Below, piece after piece: positions 35,687 through 44,804 of a stretch of 64,000 bases of DNA. This DNA comes from Flavobacterium sp. NKUCC04_CG. GTDB taxonomy: Bacteria > Bacteroidota > Bacteroidia > Flavobacteriales > Flavobacteriaceae. The stretch spans positions 1 to 64,000 of the forward strand of contig NZ_JAHKRA010000010.1 in the NCBI RefSeq assembly GCF_019345525.1, given 5' to 3'. Under the pieces are notes generated by a model. That model had not been told where the DNA came from. It worked only from the letters and a program-made list of their open reading frames with translations, and ran no database searches. Made by a program: the position numbers and the translations under genes. How positions within the stretch are numbered: position 1 is the stretch's first letter; each line of letters starts with the position of its first letter.

Positions 35687-36745
35687 ATGAAAAAACTTTC
35701 GTGGTTTAATAAAGTGGTATTTGGTTGTAATATTATCTTGGCAATTTTGACTTTGCTCGGATATTTCCTGCCCTTTTTAGCCCCTAAGTTATTTCCGTTT
35801 CTGTCTGTATTAACCCTAATTTTACCGTTGCTGCTAATTGCTAATATTTGCTTTTTGATTTATTGGGGATTGCAGTTTAAACGACAAGTGTTATTACCGG
35901 TGGTTATTTTGCTATTGGGTACCACTTTTATAAACAAGTTTTATAAGTTTAGTGGTAAGGAAGAGGAAGTTGTTGAGGAAGATTTTGTTGTCATGAGTTA
36001 TAATGTGCGTTTGTTCAACCTTTTTAATTGGATTAAGGATAGTGATGTACCCATGAAGATAAAAGAATTTGTCGATCATGAAGATCCCGATATTTTATGT
36101 GTGCAGGAGTTTTCTAAAAATGCCAAGTTGCGGTTTCCTCAATACAAGTTTAAATACACAACGACTCACGGACAAAACATTCAAACCGGACAAGCTATTT
36201 TTTCTAAATACCGAATTATCGATAAGGGAGAAATTCGTTTTCCCAACTCAAATAACAATGTTATTTATGTTGATATCGTAAAGGGAAAAGATACGGTACG
36301 GGTTTATAGTATGCATTTACAGTCGGTGAATATCAGCCCGGATATACACGAAAAGATTGATGAGAAAAAATCCAAATTGATATTCAATAGGTTGAGTGTT
36401 GCTTTTAGAGAACAGCAATTACAATCGGAGTTGATACAATCCCATATGGACGATTCCAAACATCCTAAAATTATATGTGGAGATATGAATAACAGTGCTT
36501 TCTCTTATGTGTATCGCAACATTAGAGGCGATTTAAAGGACGCTTTTGTCGAAGCGGGCTATGGCTTCGGAAAGAGTTATCACTTTATGTATTACCCCGC
36601 TAGAATCGATTATATATTCGTCGATGAACACATTGATGTCAAAGCGTTTAAAACCTACGATGATTTTATAAATTCCGATCATTATCCTATTGTAGCTCGC
36701 TTAAAGATGGCCGAAAAAATAACGGAACCTCTTATCTCAAATTAG
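35687..36745 (+). CDS. Endonuclease/exonuclease/phosphatase family protein, membrane-anchored
   Basis: A 352-residue protein with two or three N-terminal membrane segments (about 10-85) followed by an EEP-fold hydrolase domain. Catalytic motifs are MSYNVRLFN, DILCVQEF, GDMNNSAFSY and the late NSDHYPIVARL, which carries the general-base His. The family acts on nucleic acids, phospholipids or other phosphodiesters. The membrane anchor and the exported catalytic part suggest an envelope substrate (inference). It is the last gene of the mutL operon and is followed by a terminator. Confidence 0.9.
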   Translation: MKKLSWFNKVVFGCNIILAILTLLGYFLPFLAPKLFPFLSVLTLILPLLLIANICFLIYWGLQFKRQVLLPVVILLLGTTFINKFYKFSGKEEEVVEEDFVVMSYNVRLFNLFNWIKDSDVPMKIKEFVDHEDPDILCVQEFSKNAKLRFPQYKFKYTTTHGQNIQTGQAIFSKYRIIDKGEIRFPNSNNNVIYVDIVKGKDTVRVYSMHLQSVNISPDIHEKIDEKKSKLIFNRLSVAFREQQLQSELIQSHMDDSKHPKIICGDMNNSAFSYVYRNIRGDLKDAFVEAGYGFGKSYHFMYYPARIDYIFVDEHIDVKAFKTYDDFINSDHYPIVARLKMAEKITEPLISN

Positions 36746-36760
36746 CAGCATATGAAACAA

Positions 36761-36789
36761 AAAAAACGCTCTGTAAAGGAGCGTTTTTT
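36761..36789. terminator. Terminator between convergent operons
   Basis: AAAAAACGCTC and GAGCGTTTTTT enclose a TGTAAAG loop, with A and T tracts on both sides, between the EEP gene and the leftward wbqC-like gene. It could stop transcription from both sides. Confidence 0.88.
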
Positions 36790-36816
36790 GTTTGTTAAAT
36801 TTATTTTTTGTGTATG

Positions 36817-37434
36817 CTATTTTAATAGCGTTTGTTTCTTTAGATAATCCACGGCATGTCGTCCTTCGTTAAACAATAAGTCCAGGATGCTTAGGTTGCT
36901 TATAAAACCGTGTTTGTCGTCAAAGACTTGAACATATTGGTCAAAATTGGAAGTATCTTTTTTTCCGTTAACCAAATGCCTTAAATCCAAACTTTGTTCG
37001 GGTGTTTTAAAGTATTCAGTGGTTTTGGAATAAGATAGTGGTAAAGCTAAACAATCGGTTAAAATCTCTAAAATTTGAAAGTTTAAATCCATCATAAACG
37101 GATGTTTTTTTTCGAAAATGGGACGAATATCATCTTCAAAATACTCGAAATAAGGCGAGGTTCTATAAGATGCCTCTAAGGATTTTAAATGTTGTTTTTG
37201 CCAGTTAAATGCATATTCTATTTGCACATCTTTAAATTTTTGATGCAAGCCTATGGCGTGTTTTACGGGAATATTTAACATTTGCATTCCATTAGCACTG
37301 TAGATATACATTCTATTCCTATTGGTTTGCTTTTGAAAGTTATCTTCCACTTCAAAAGTAACGGTATCGGCCTGAGTCATTGCTACAAACTGACTTATGG
37401 AAGGAAAGTAAGTAGGGTGTAATAAAATATCCAT
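36817..37434 (-). CDS. WbqC-like family protein
   Basis: A 205-residue protein of the WbqC family, which is linked to polysaccharide loci in some bacteria but is not biochemically defined. It has the conserved opening LLHPTYFPSISQFVAM, the middle LNIPVKHAIGLHQ and the late AVDYLKKQ. There is no signal peptide. It is the last gene of a leftward operon from parA through parB, a DUF5683 gene, dapB and lepB, with a 15-base gap to lepB. In flavobacteria this position next to lepB is conserved, as far as I recall. Confidence 0.88.
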   Translation of the reverse strand: MDILLHPTYFPSISQFVAMTQADTVTFEVEDNFQKQTNRNRMYIYSANGMQMLNIPVKHAIGLHQKFKDVQIEYAFNWQKQHLKSLEASYRTSPYFEYFEDDIRPIFEKKHPFMMDLNFQILEILTDCLALPLSYSKTTEYFKTPEQSLDLRHLVNGKKDTSNFDQYVQVFDDKHGFISNLSILDLLFNEGRHAVDYLKKQTLLK

Positions 37435-37449
37435 TTAATAAAACTTCAT

Positions 37450-39000
37450 TTACGAATTTCTTTTCGCTTTTCTCTTTTTGTAAAAATCATATCCAAACCA
37501 TCCAATTACGATAATTAAGAAGTATTTGAAATACGATACGGGTTCGCCATTACCACCTACAGTTGTAAACATGCGCTCCCAACGGATTTTGTCTATCGCT
37601 TTACCCCAAGGGATATTTTGATCTAAACTCATCCAAACAAAAACGGGTTTACCAACGATATGGTCTTCCGGTACAAATCCCCAATACCTGCTGTCTTCTG
37701 AATTATGGCGGTTGTCTCCCATCATAAAATAGTAATCTTGTTTAATGGTATATTCCGTTGCCGGTTGACCGTTAATCAGGATGTTTTCTCCATGGGTTTC
37801 CAAACTGTTGTTTTCGTAATCTTTGATGATTTGTTTGTAAAATGGGAGTGTTTCGCTATTTAGTTTTACGACCTCTCCTTTATATGGAATCGGTATAGGT
37901 CCTAAATTATCTTGTGTCCAATTTTTGGTATGTGGAAAAATAGCATTTGAAGGTTGTCTGTCAATAATACGCGTAACTTCTTTGACATTCGAAAAGGTTT
38001 TTAAACGTTCCGCGCCATCCATTGTTAAGGAAGTGAAGTATAATGTATCTGCAGCTATATAACCGAACTGATCGGTTACTTTTAAATCTTTAAGTATAAA
38101 ATTTTGGTCAATTGGCGAACCATCGGTAGTCACTTTGTATGCATACTGAAGTTTTGCGCGGTCGTTTAACTGCAGTTCTTTTCCGTTGGTAAATACAACA
38201 CCATCTCTAACTTCGAAACTCTCTCCGGGTAAACCTACCGTTCTTTTGACATAATTTGATTTTTTATCTACGGGTTTTTCAGCTCTTCTGCCCGATTTGT
38301 CTCTAAAGGCATAAACCGTATCAACTGGCCAGTTAAAAACGACAATATCGTTGTGCTGAACCTTTTGAAAACCGGGAATTCTAAAGTAAGGTAAATGCGG
38401 TTTTACCAAATAGGATTTGCTTTTAGTAAACGGAATTGAATCGTGTACCATCGGTAAGGCTACTGTGGTCATCGGTGTTCTCGGTCCGTAATTTATTTTA
38501 CTTACAAAAAGGAAATCGCCCACTAAAAGTGTTTTTTCTAAGGACGAAGTGGGAATGGTAAAAGGTTGAACGATATAGGTATGTATTAACGTGGCTACAA
38601 CCACCGCAAATAAAATAGAACTAACGGTTTCTCCAGAAGAGGTGGTTGGTTTTAGGCTGCGATTTGGGATGTAGGTAACGTCAACGGCATAGTTGATATA
38701 ATAGATGTATAAACCCAGTGTAACAACTCCTAGGATGGTGTCTGCAGTTTTATTTTTCCCAAAGCTTCTCAATATTTCTACCCACACTACCGGAAACATA
38801 ATTAGGTTTACAATAGGAATAAAAAGTAAAATCACCCACCAAGTTGGTCGGTTGATTATTTTCATTAAAACGATGGCGTTGTAAACAGGAATTAATGCTT
38901 CCCAAGGTTTTCTACCTGCTTTTTGATATAATTTCCAGGTTCCTGCAAAGTGAATAACCTGTACTATGAGAAAAAATATAAACCATTGAATAAGTGTCAT
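37450..39000 (-). CDS. lepB: Signal peptidase I, long flavobacterial form
   Basis: A 516-residue leader peptidase that removes signal peptides at the inner membrane. Residues 1-110 hold several membrane segments (a DUF5684-like region, GRKPWEALIPVYNAIVLMKI). The catalytic serine is S153 in IPTSSLEKTLLVGD, with Leu in place of the usual Met after it. The general-base lysine is K252 in NYVKRTVGLPGE. MMGDNRHNSEDSRYWGFVP is box E. The large insertion between these boxes explains the length. It serves secreted proteins such as the T9SS cargo encoded in the same window. Confidence 0.95.
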   Translation of the reverse strand: MTLIQWFIFFLIVQVIHFAGTWKLYQKAGRKPWEALIPVYNAIVLMKIINRPTWWVILLFIPIVNLIMFPVVWVEILRSFGKNKTADTILGVVTLGLYIYYINYAVDVTYIPNRSLKPTTSSGETVSSILFAVVVATLIHTYIVQPFTIPTSSLEKTLLVGDFLFVSKINYGPRTPMTTVALPMVHDSIPFTKSKSYLVKPHLPYFRIPGFQKVQHNDIVVFNWPVDTVYAFRDKSGRRAEKPVDKKSNYVKRTVGLPGESFEVRDGVVFTNGKELQLNDRAKLQYAYKVTTDGSPIDQNFILKDLKVTDQFGYIAADTLYFTSLTMDGAERLKTFSNVKEVTRIIDRQPSNAIFPHTKNWTQDNLGPIPIPYKGEVVKLNSETLPFYKQIIKDYENNSLETHGENILINGQPATEYTIKQDYYFMMGDNRHNSEDSRYWGFVPEDHIVGKPVFVWMSLDQNIPWGKAIDKIRWERMFTTVGGNGEPVSYFKYFLIIVIGWFGYDFYKKRKAKRNS

Positions 39001-39030
39001 AGCTTGATGATTAAGTTTTTTAAAAAGATG

Positions 39031-39738
39031 TTATTTTTTCAAATTTAAAACATCTTTCATAGAAAAGATACCTTTTTTATGAAAAATCCATTCTGCCGCA
39101 ATAACGGCTCCCAATGCAAATCCATTTCGGTTGTGAGCGGTATGTTTGATCTCGATGGCGTCAATGTTGGAGTCGTAAGTTACGGTGTGTGTTCCAGGGA
39201 CTTGATCAATGCGTTTGGCGATAATAGGTAGGTCGCTAGCGTCCTTTTTTTGATCAAGAGTCCATTGGGTGTATGCAGTATTTTTGATGATGTCTTGAGC
39301 TAATGTAATGGCTGTGCCACTTGGAGCGTCCAATTTTTGCGTATGATGTATTTCTTCCATCGAAACCTGGTAGGACTCTAAGTGGCTCATCATTTTTGCG
39401 AGATACTCATTGAGTTCAAAGAAGATATTAACGCCAACACTAAAGTTAGAACCGTATAAAAAAGCACCTTGCTTGTCTATACAATACTGACAAACGGCAT
39501 CGTACTGTTCCAGCCAACCTGTGGTTCCGGATATGATAGGGATTCCTAAGTCTAATGCTGCTTTAATGTTGTTGACCGCGGCAGTAGGTACGCTAAAGTC
39601 TATAGCGACATCGGCTTGATTTAATAAGTCGAAAGAATCTGTACTCGTTTTTCGGAGAACGATTTCATGACCGCGATTAAGGGCTGTTTGTTCAATGATT
39701 TGACCCATTTTACCATATCCCAAAAGAGCTATTTTCAT
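39031..39738 (-). CDS. dapB: 4-hydroxy-tetrahydrodipicolinate reductase
   Basis: A 235-residue NAD(P)H-dependent enzyme of the lysine and meso-diaminopimelate pathway, which feeds peptidoglycan synthesis. The N-terminal nucleotide loop is GYGKMG (7-12), and the catalytic motif is E-IHHTQKLDAPSGTA with H131/H132, K135 and DAPSGTA (137-143). The length is slightly shorter than the Escherichia coli enzyme but usual for Bacteroidota. It sits between lepB and a DUF5683 gene with gaps of 30 and 11 bases. Confidence 0.96.
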   Translation of the reverse strand: MKIALLGYGKMGQIIEQTALNRGHEIVLRKTSTDSFDLLNQADVAIDFSVPTAAVNNIKAALDLGIPIISGTTGWLEQYDAVCQYCIDKQGAFLYGSNFSVGVNIFFELNEYLAKMMSHLESYQVSMEEIHHTQKLDAPSGTAITLAQDIIKNTAYTQWTLDQKKDASDLPIIAKRIDQVPGTHTVTYDSNIDAIEIKHTAHNRNGFALGAVIAAEWIFHKKGIFSMKDVLNLKK

Positions 39739-39749
39739 CGGTGATAGTA

Positions 39750-40325
39750 TTAGAATTTGTATTGTAAACTCAATCCATATTGATATTGATAATCCATTTC
39801 ATTGAGTTGAAAAGTAGGTTGAAAGGTCAGTTGGTCACTCACATTAAACTGTAGTAAGTGGGCATCAATGTTAGCGTCGATTATACTTATGATATAAATA
39901 CCGGCTGTAATTACGGCTGATAAATCTCTATTTCGTTGGTAAAAACGTTGACCTTGAATAACACGGTCGTTATCAAGTCGACCGAATTTGGTGTCGTTTG
40001 GATCGTTGGTATGATTGAGTCTTTTTTTGTACTCGTTTCGGTATTCCTTATACTTTTTGTGATTGTCTGAATAGAAATAAAGCGAAATTCCCATCCCGAT
40101 ATAGGGGATAGGAACTTTCCAATATTTTTTGTTGTAAAACTGACCTAAGCCCGGAACTACAGCCGAGTAAAAAGCGGCTCGAGCTGGTGATAAGGGATCC
40201 ATTGGTTTTTCTACCATCGGTTCGGGTGAACTGAATTTTAGCGAATCCGCATTGGATTGACCAAATGTATTGGGGCAGTTTGCAATCCCAAACCCGATTA
40301 AAAGGAGGTAAATTATTTTTTTCAC
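39750..40325 (-). CDS. DUF5683 family secreted protein
   Basis: A 191-residue protein with a signal peptide (LLLIGFGIANCPNTFGQ). The core carries SPARAAFYSAVVPGLGQFYN, KVPIPYIGMGISLYFY and a second hydrophobic segment, matching a Bacteroidota family (DUF5683) predicted to be in the envelope. A cysteine at residue 17 might be a lipid attachment site, but the context is weak. Function is unknown. Its start overlaps the parB stop by one base, so translation is coupled to parB. Confidence 0.85.
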   Translation of the reverse strand: MKKIIYLLLIGFGIANCPNTFGQSNADSLKFSSPEPMVEKPMDPLSPARAAFYSAVVPGLGQFYNKKYWKVPIPYIGMGISLYFYSDNHKKYKEYRNEYKKRLNHTNDPNDTKFGRLDNDRVIQGQRFYQRNRDLSAVITAGIYIISIIDANIDAHLLQFNVSDQLTFQPTFQLNEMDYQYQYGLSLQYKF

Positions 40326-41224
40326 TACTCTTCTAGGAGTTTGATTATTCTTTGTAAGTCTTCTTCAGAATGAAAAGGAATTGAAATTTTACCCTTTCCG
40401 TTGTTAGCAACTTTAACATCTACTTTGGCTCCAAAAAATGAAGCAAAGGTTTTTTGAAAGTTTTCTGGAACTTGATACGTATTTGCTTTTGAAGGTTTTT
40501 CATCGTTACCCAGCAATTTTTGTTGGTAGCTCTTTACTAAGGCCTCGGTTTCTCTTACAGATAGATTTTCACTAATGATTTTGTGGTAGATGTCTGTTTG
40601 GGCATCGTGATTTTCAATATTGATGATGGCACGTCCGTGACCCATACTGATAAAACCATCGCGGATTCCCGTTTGTATAATCGGGTCCAGTCTCAACAAC
40701 CGCAAGTAATTCGCTATGGTTGATCGTTTTTTACCTACACGATCGCTCATTTGCTCTTGAGTCAATTGTATCTCGTCTATTAAACGTTGGTACGACAGTG
40801 CAATTTCAATAGGATCCAAATCGTGGCGCTGGATGTTTTCTACTAAAGCCATGACCAAAGAATCGTTGTCGTTGGCAAGGCGTATATAAGCAGGAACCGT
40901 GGTTAATCCTACTAATTTAGAAGCACGTAAACGGCGTTCCCCTGAAATCAGCTGGTATTTATTGAATTCGACCTTACGTACCGTGATGGGTTGAATAACT
41001 CCGAGTTCTTTGATGCTCGTAGCCAATTCTTTTAGTGAATCTTCGTTGAAATTGGTTCGCGGTTGAAACGGGTTGATTTCGATAGCATCGATTTCCAATT
41101 CAATGATATTACCAACTACTTTGTCGGCATTAGTGTCTTCTGCAGATTTAATATCGTTTTCGGGATCTTTGAGCAAAGCGGATAATCCTCTTCCTAAAGC
41201 TTGTTTTTTTATTGCCTTTGCCAT
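40325..41224 (-). CDS. parB: Chromosome partitioning protein ParB
   Basis: A 299-residue CTP-dependent DNA clamp that loads at parS sites and directs chromosome segregation with ParA. The start KKQALGRGLSALL, the CTP-binding GERRLRASKLVG region with LVENIQRHDLDPIEIA, and the helix-turn-helix segment LTQEQMSDRVGKKRSTIANY are present. The C-terminal dimer domain is intact. It lies 21 bases after parA. I did not recognise a parS site nearby. Confidence 0.97.
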   Translation of the reverse strand: MAKAIKKQALGRGLSALLKDPENDIKSAEDTNADKVVGNIIELEIDAIEINPFQPRTNFNEDSLKELATSIKELGVIQPITVRKVEFNKYQLISGERRLRASKLVGLTTVPAYIRLANDNDSLVMALVENIQRHDLDPIEIALSYQRLIDEIQLTQEQMSDRVGKKRSTIANYLRLLRLDPIIQTGIRDGFISMGHGRAIINIENHDAQTDIYHKIISENLSVRETEALVKSYQQKLLGNDEKPSKANTYQVPENFQKTFASFFGAKVDVKVANNGKGKISIPFHSEEDLQRIIKLLEE

Positions 41225-41245
41225 AATAATCGTTTACGCAGCTTA

Positions 41246-42010
41246 TTATTTATTTTTTTGTATAATTTCCTCTGCTAAACTCAAGTAATTTGTAGCTCCT
41301 TTACTAGTAGCATCATAATTAATGATACTTTCTCCAAAACTAGGGGCTTCACTAAGTTTTACATTTCGTTGTATGATGGTTTTGAATACCATATTGTTAA
41401 AGTGTTTCTGGACTTCTTCAACCACTTGGTTAGACAACCTTAATCGAGAATCGTACATAGTCAATAAAAGGCCTTCTATATCCAAATCGGGATTGTGAAT
41501 TTTTTGAACACTTTTTATAGTGTTTAAGAGTTTTCCCAATCCTTCTAATGCAAAGTACTCACATTGAATAGGAATGACTACAGAGTCGGCTGCTGTTAAG
41601 GCATTTAACGTTAGTAGTCCCAAAGATGGAGCACAGTCGATAATGATGTAGTCGTATTGATCTTTGATGGACATCAAAGATTGCTTAAGCATATATTCTC
41701 TTTTTTCTTTATCTACCAATTCAATCTCAATAGCCACCAAATCGATGTGAGCTGGTATTAAGGACACATTAGGAGCAGAACAAGATATAATTGCTTCTTC
41801 TGGGGTATTGCTATGCTCTAAAAGTTGATAAGTACCGATTTCGATAGATTCTACGTCCACTCCTAATCCAGAAGTAGCGTTGGCTTGAGGATCGGCATCA
41901 ATTAAAAGCACTTTTTTCTCTAAGGCACCTAATGATGCAGCGAGATTAACAGAAGTTGTGGTTTTTCCAACGCCTCCTTTTTGGTTGGCAATTGCAATAA
42001 TTTTACCCAT
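41246..42010 (-). CDS. parA: Chromosome partitioning ATPase ParA
   Basis: A 254-residue Walker-type ATPase. The deviant Walker A motif is K11-GGVGKTTTS, followed by LIDADPQANATSGLG and later YDYIIIDCAPSLGLLTLNAL (Walker B). It binds nucleoid DNA in the ATP state and moves ParB-parS complexes. It is the first gene of the parAB-DUF5683-dapB-lepB-wbqC unit. Upstream, TTATCAACA near 42070 is one mismatch from a DnaA box, but it stands alone. Confidence 0.97.
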   Translation of the reverse strand: MGKIIAIANQKGGVGKTTTSVNLAASLGALEKKVLLIDADPQANATSGLGVDVESIEIGTYQLLEHSNTPEEAIISCSAPNVSLIPAHIDLVAIEIELVDKEKREYMLKQSLMSIKDQYDYIIIDCAPSLGLLTLNALTAADSVVIPIQCEYFALEGLGKLLNTIKSVQKIHNPDLDIEGLLLTMYDSRLRLSNQVVEEVQKHFNNMVFKTIIQRNVKLSEAPSFGESIINYDATSKGATNYLSLAEEIIQKNK

Positions 42011-42117
42011 TTGTATCTTAAATAATTTGAGATGTAAAAATACAATTATTTATGGGTTTAGAAAATCTAATTTATCAACAATTTTTAAGAAGTGCTATTG
42101 GTCAGTTGTTTAGCTGT

Positions 42118-42157
42118 AAAAAGAAGTCAAACTCATCGTTTTGAGTCCGACTTCTTT
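42118..42157. terminator. Terminator of the SDR gene
   Basis: AAGAAGTC/GACTTCTT and ACTC/GAGT form a stem with an internal mismatch and an ATCGTTTT loop. It lies 15 bases past the stop codon of the leftward SDR gene and upstream of parA. Confidence 0.75.
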
Positions 42158-42171
42158 CCAAATGCAGTGCC

Positions 42172-43047
42172 TTATTTTTTGTTTTTGATATGCGCTTCTA
42201 ATAAATCCCACATTTCTGGCGGAATTTGTTCGAGCATATTAAACTCTCCAGCTCCTTGTAGCCATTCTCCTCCATCAATGGTAACGACTTCTCCGTTGAC
42301 AAAAGCAGAAAAATCAGATACGAGATAAGCGGCTAAATTGGCCAACTCTTGATGTTCTCCAACCCGGCGTAGGGGTATTTTTTTGGTTAAATCAAATTTC
42401 TCTTGTAAGTCGCCAGGTAATAAACGGTCCCAAGCGCCTTTAGTAGGAAATGGTCCTGGAGCTATCGCATTGGTACGGATACCGTATTTAGCCCATTCTA
42501 CAGCCAAACTTCTGGTCATGGCCAATACGCCTGCTTTTGCAGTAGCCGATGGGACTACATAACCCGATCCTGTCCAGGCATAAGTAGTGGTTATATTGAG
42601 TACAACTTTGTTCTTTTCTTTTTTGTCAATCCAATGTTTTCCGAAAGCCAAAGTGCAGTTTTTAGATCCTTTTAGTACAATGTCGATAATGGTGTCGAAG
42701 GCATTGGAGGATAATCGCTCCGTTGGAGAAATAAAATTACCAGCCGCATTGTTGAGTAATACATCAACTTTTCCGAAAGTTTCAAGCACTGTCTTTAGCA
42801 TATTCTCCACTTGATCATAGTGGCGAACATCACAAGCAATCGGCAAGCAACGGCCTCCGGTTTGCGCTTCTAATTCAGTTGCTGTAGTTTTTAATTTTTC
42901 GATATCTCTAGACGTTATAGCTACTTTGGCACCCAGTTCTAAAAAATATGTAGACATGGCCTTTCCCAAGCCGCTTCCACCTCCAGTTACAACAATTACC
43001 TTGTCATTCAGGGCTCCATCTCGAAGCATTTTAGCACTAAAATTCAT
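42172..43047 (-). CDS. SDR oxidoreductase, 2,4-dienoyl-CoA reductase (DECR) type
   Basis: A 291-residue short-chain dehydrogenase that probably reduces 2,4-dienoyl-CoA with NADPH during degradation of unsaturated fatty acids. The dinucleotide loop is TGGGSGLGKAMS, followed by NNAAGNFISPTERLS. At the usual YxxxK position the sequence is S-A-T-A-K (VVPSATAKAGV), and a Tyr lies upstream in NITTTYAWTGSG. This unusual arrangement is known from mitochondrial DECR1 and supports the call. It is probably monocistronic. Confidence 0.88.
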   Translation of the reverse strand: MNFSAKMLRDGALNDKVIVVTGGGSGLGKAMSTYFLELGAKVAITSRDIEKLKTTATELEAQTGGRCLPIACDVRHYDQVENMLKTVLETFGKVDVLLNNAAGNFISPTERLSSNAFDTIIDIVLKGSKNCTLAFGKHWIDKKEKNKVVLNITTTYAWTGSGYVVPSATAKAGVLAMTRSLAVEWAKYGIRTNAIAPGPFPTKGAWDRLLPGDLQEKFDLTKKIPLRRVGEHQELANLAAYLVSDFSAFVNGEVVTIDGGEWLQGAGEFNMLEQIPPEMWDLLEAHIKNKK

Positions 43048-43082
43048 AATTTACATTTTATAGGTTATGTAAATATAGCAAA

Positions 43083-43108
43083 AAAGATATATGCATGCAT
43101 ATATCTTT
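43083..43108 (-). terminator. Perfect 26-base palindrome, probable terminator of bshC
   Basis: AAAGATATATGCA is joined directly to its reverse complement TGCATATATCTTT, with no spacer. On the minus strand it follows the bshC stop by 24 bases and runs into TTTTTTGC, so it can act as a terminator. It may also cover the SDR promoter region. Confidence 0.6.
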
Positions 43109-43132
43109 AAGGTTTTAATGGTCGTTTTGGTT

Positions 43133-44722
43133 TTATAATTGAACAATGTTGAACTGTTGTTCTAGAGGGTTTAGCTCTTCAAATAGTCTCTGTATCAATT
43201 GAGGACCGTATTCTTTATAAAATTCAGAAAAGTTTACCACACGCTCCTGCAGACTGTTGTTTGGAAATAAATTCAACTGCAATTGACTAATGCGTTCTAA
43301 GGCTTCAGCGTGTAATTTCTTTTCAGCCTTATGCAATCGTTTTTCAAGTTGGTCCAATCCCTTGAGTTGCTTTTGAGTTTGTGCTTTAACCGCTCCATTA
43401 AATGAGGCATCTGTTCGAAGCGCTATTTTTTCCAAATCCTGGAATTGCGCAATTAGAAATTGGCGTTGTTGCTCAAAATCAAAAGAGTTTTGTGATAATT
43501 CAGAAGTTTTTTTATCGATTAATAACTCGTGCTTTAAAAACAAATCACTCCAAGACAATTGTAGTCGCTCTCTTTTCTTGGCTTGTTTTTCCGTAACCAA
43601 TAAGACAGAATTACGCAGTAATAGCATAGGGAAAACCAACTGATGAACTTCAAAAACCTTTTTTAGTTCGAGCCAATAAGCCAGTTCACCACCCCCTCCA
43701 ATATAACATAGGTTTGGAAGTATAGCCTCTTGATAGAGTGGTCTAAGAATTACATTGGGACTAAATCTTTCGGGATGAAGTTCTAATTCGCTTAGGATTT
43801 CTTCTTTTGAGAAAGAAATAGTGGTATTGTTTATTTGATAAGCATTATTTTCAAATATAATACGCTCTCGTAAATGATCGGAAATATAGAATAAGTTAAT
43901 ATTTCTAGGATTTACTTGAATAAAATAATCATTTAAAATGGGATAACTTTCTTTGACCTTTTCAATAGAAGATTGTTCTAAGAGTTCTTTTTTTGCAATT
44001 GAAGCAAATATTTTTTTTAATTCAACATCATCTCCATCTAGGATAACCAAGCCGTATTGTCCAAAAAGGGCATTGGCTAAAAAACGTGTTGCATCGGCTA
44101 AATTATCGTGTTTTAAGTATGCTTGACTAAACCATTCTCTGATTTGGTTGGCATGATTCCCCAGGCCTAAATGAGCTGAAAAAACCTCAAATACATTTTC
44201 TAAGTCCTTAGTGTCTAACCTTCCTACTGGTCCTGAGGCTGCTTTATTCCATTGGATTTTTTTTTCTTCAAATTGAAAGTGATTGATTTCGTCAAAATCA
44301 TGATCTTCTGTAGCCATCCAATATACAGGTACAAAATGCTGATTGGGGTATTCTTTTTTGAGTTGTCTGCAGAGATTGATGGTTGAAATGATTTTATATA
44401 AAAAATACAAAGGGCCAGTGAATAAATTTAACTGATGACCTGTAGTAACGGTAAATGTATTGCTTCTGCGTAATAATTCGATGTTTTGACGCGATCCATC
44501 GCTAAGTGTATCGTTTCTATATTGACGAATTAAAGCAGAGTGTAAAACTGTTCGATGCGCATCGGAAAACGCCAATTGTTTTTCTTCAATTTGTTTTTCG
44601 AAGTTTTCTAATAGCGGAAAACGGTGGTAAAGTTCTTTTATTTTTGGATCTTGATTGAGATAATCGATTATTAATTTGGAAAAATATCCGGAATTTTGAT
44701 ACGTAATACGGTCCGACGGCAT
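43133..44722 (-). CDS. bshC: Bacillithiol biosynthesis cysteine-adding enzyme BshC
   Basis: A 529-residue protein of the BshC family, which adds cysteine to glucosaminyl malate in the last step of bacillithiol synthesis. The diagnostic N-terminal core VTTGHQLNLFTGPLYFLYKI, VYWMATEDHDFDEINHF and ILRPLYQEAILPNLCYIGGG are intact. A C-terminal coiled-coil region rich in Lys, Glu and Leu is present. bshA and bshB are not in the window. It implies that bacillithiol is the low-molecular-weight thiol here, as in many Bacteroidota. Confidence 0.95.
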   Translation of the reverse strand: MPSDRITYQNSGYFSKLIIDYLNQDPKIKELYHRFPLLENFEKQIEEKQLAFSDAHRTVLHSALIRQYRNDTLSDGSRQNIELLRRSNTFTVTTGHQLNLFTGPLYFLYKIISTINLCRQLKKEYPNQHFVPVYWMATEDHDFDEINHFQFEEKKIQWNKAASGPVGRLDTKDLENVFEVFSAHLGLGNHANQIREWFSQAYLKHDNLADATRFLANALFGQYGLVILDGDDVELKKIFASIAKKELLEQSSIEKVKESYPILNDYFIQVNPRNINLFYISDHLRERIIFENNAYQINNTTISFSKEEILSELELHPERFSPNVILRPLYQEAILPNLCYIGGGGELAYWLELKKVFEVHQLVFPMLLLRNSVLLVTEKQAKKRERLQLSWSDLFLKHELLIDKKTSELSQNSFDFEQQRQFLIAQFQDLEKIALRTDASFNGAVKAQTQKQLKGLDQLEKRLHKAEKKLHAEALERISQLQLNLFPNNSLQERVVNFSEFYKEYGPQLIQRLFEELNPLEQQFNIVQL

Positions 44723-44749
44723 AGTTTGTTTTTTTGCTAATTTAAAGAA

Positions 44750-44790
44750 AAAAAAATTCCCTCCATAATTTAAATAATTAGGAGGGAAAA
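44750..44790 (-). terminator. Terminator of the T9SS cargo genes
   Basis: On the minus strand, TTCCCTCC and GGAGGGAA enclose an AT-rich loop and run into a long T tract. It lies 15 bases past the stop codon of the leftward T9SS gene. Confidence 0.82.
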
Positions 44791-44804
44791 TCTTATTAGT
44801 ACTT

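Noticed and set aside
42060..42085. DnaA box upstream of parA
   Set aside because: TTATCAACA is a single near-match in an AT-rich gap, which is expected by chance.
39000..43100. parS site near parAB
   Set aside because: I did not recognise a TGTTTCACGTGAAACA-type palindrome, although I cannot exclude a divergent one.
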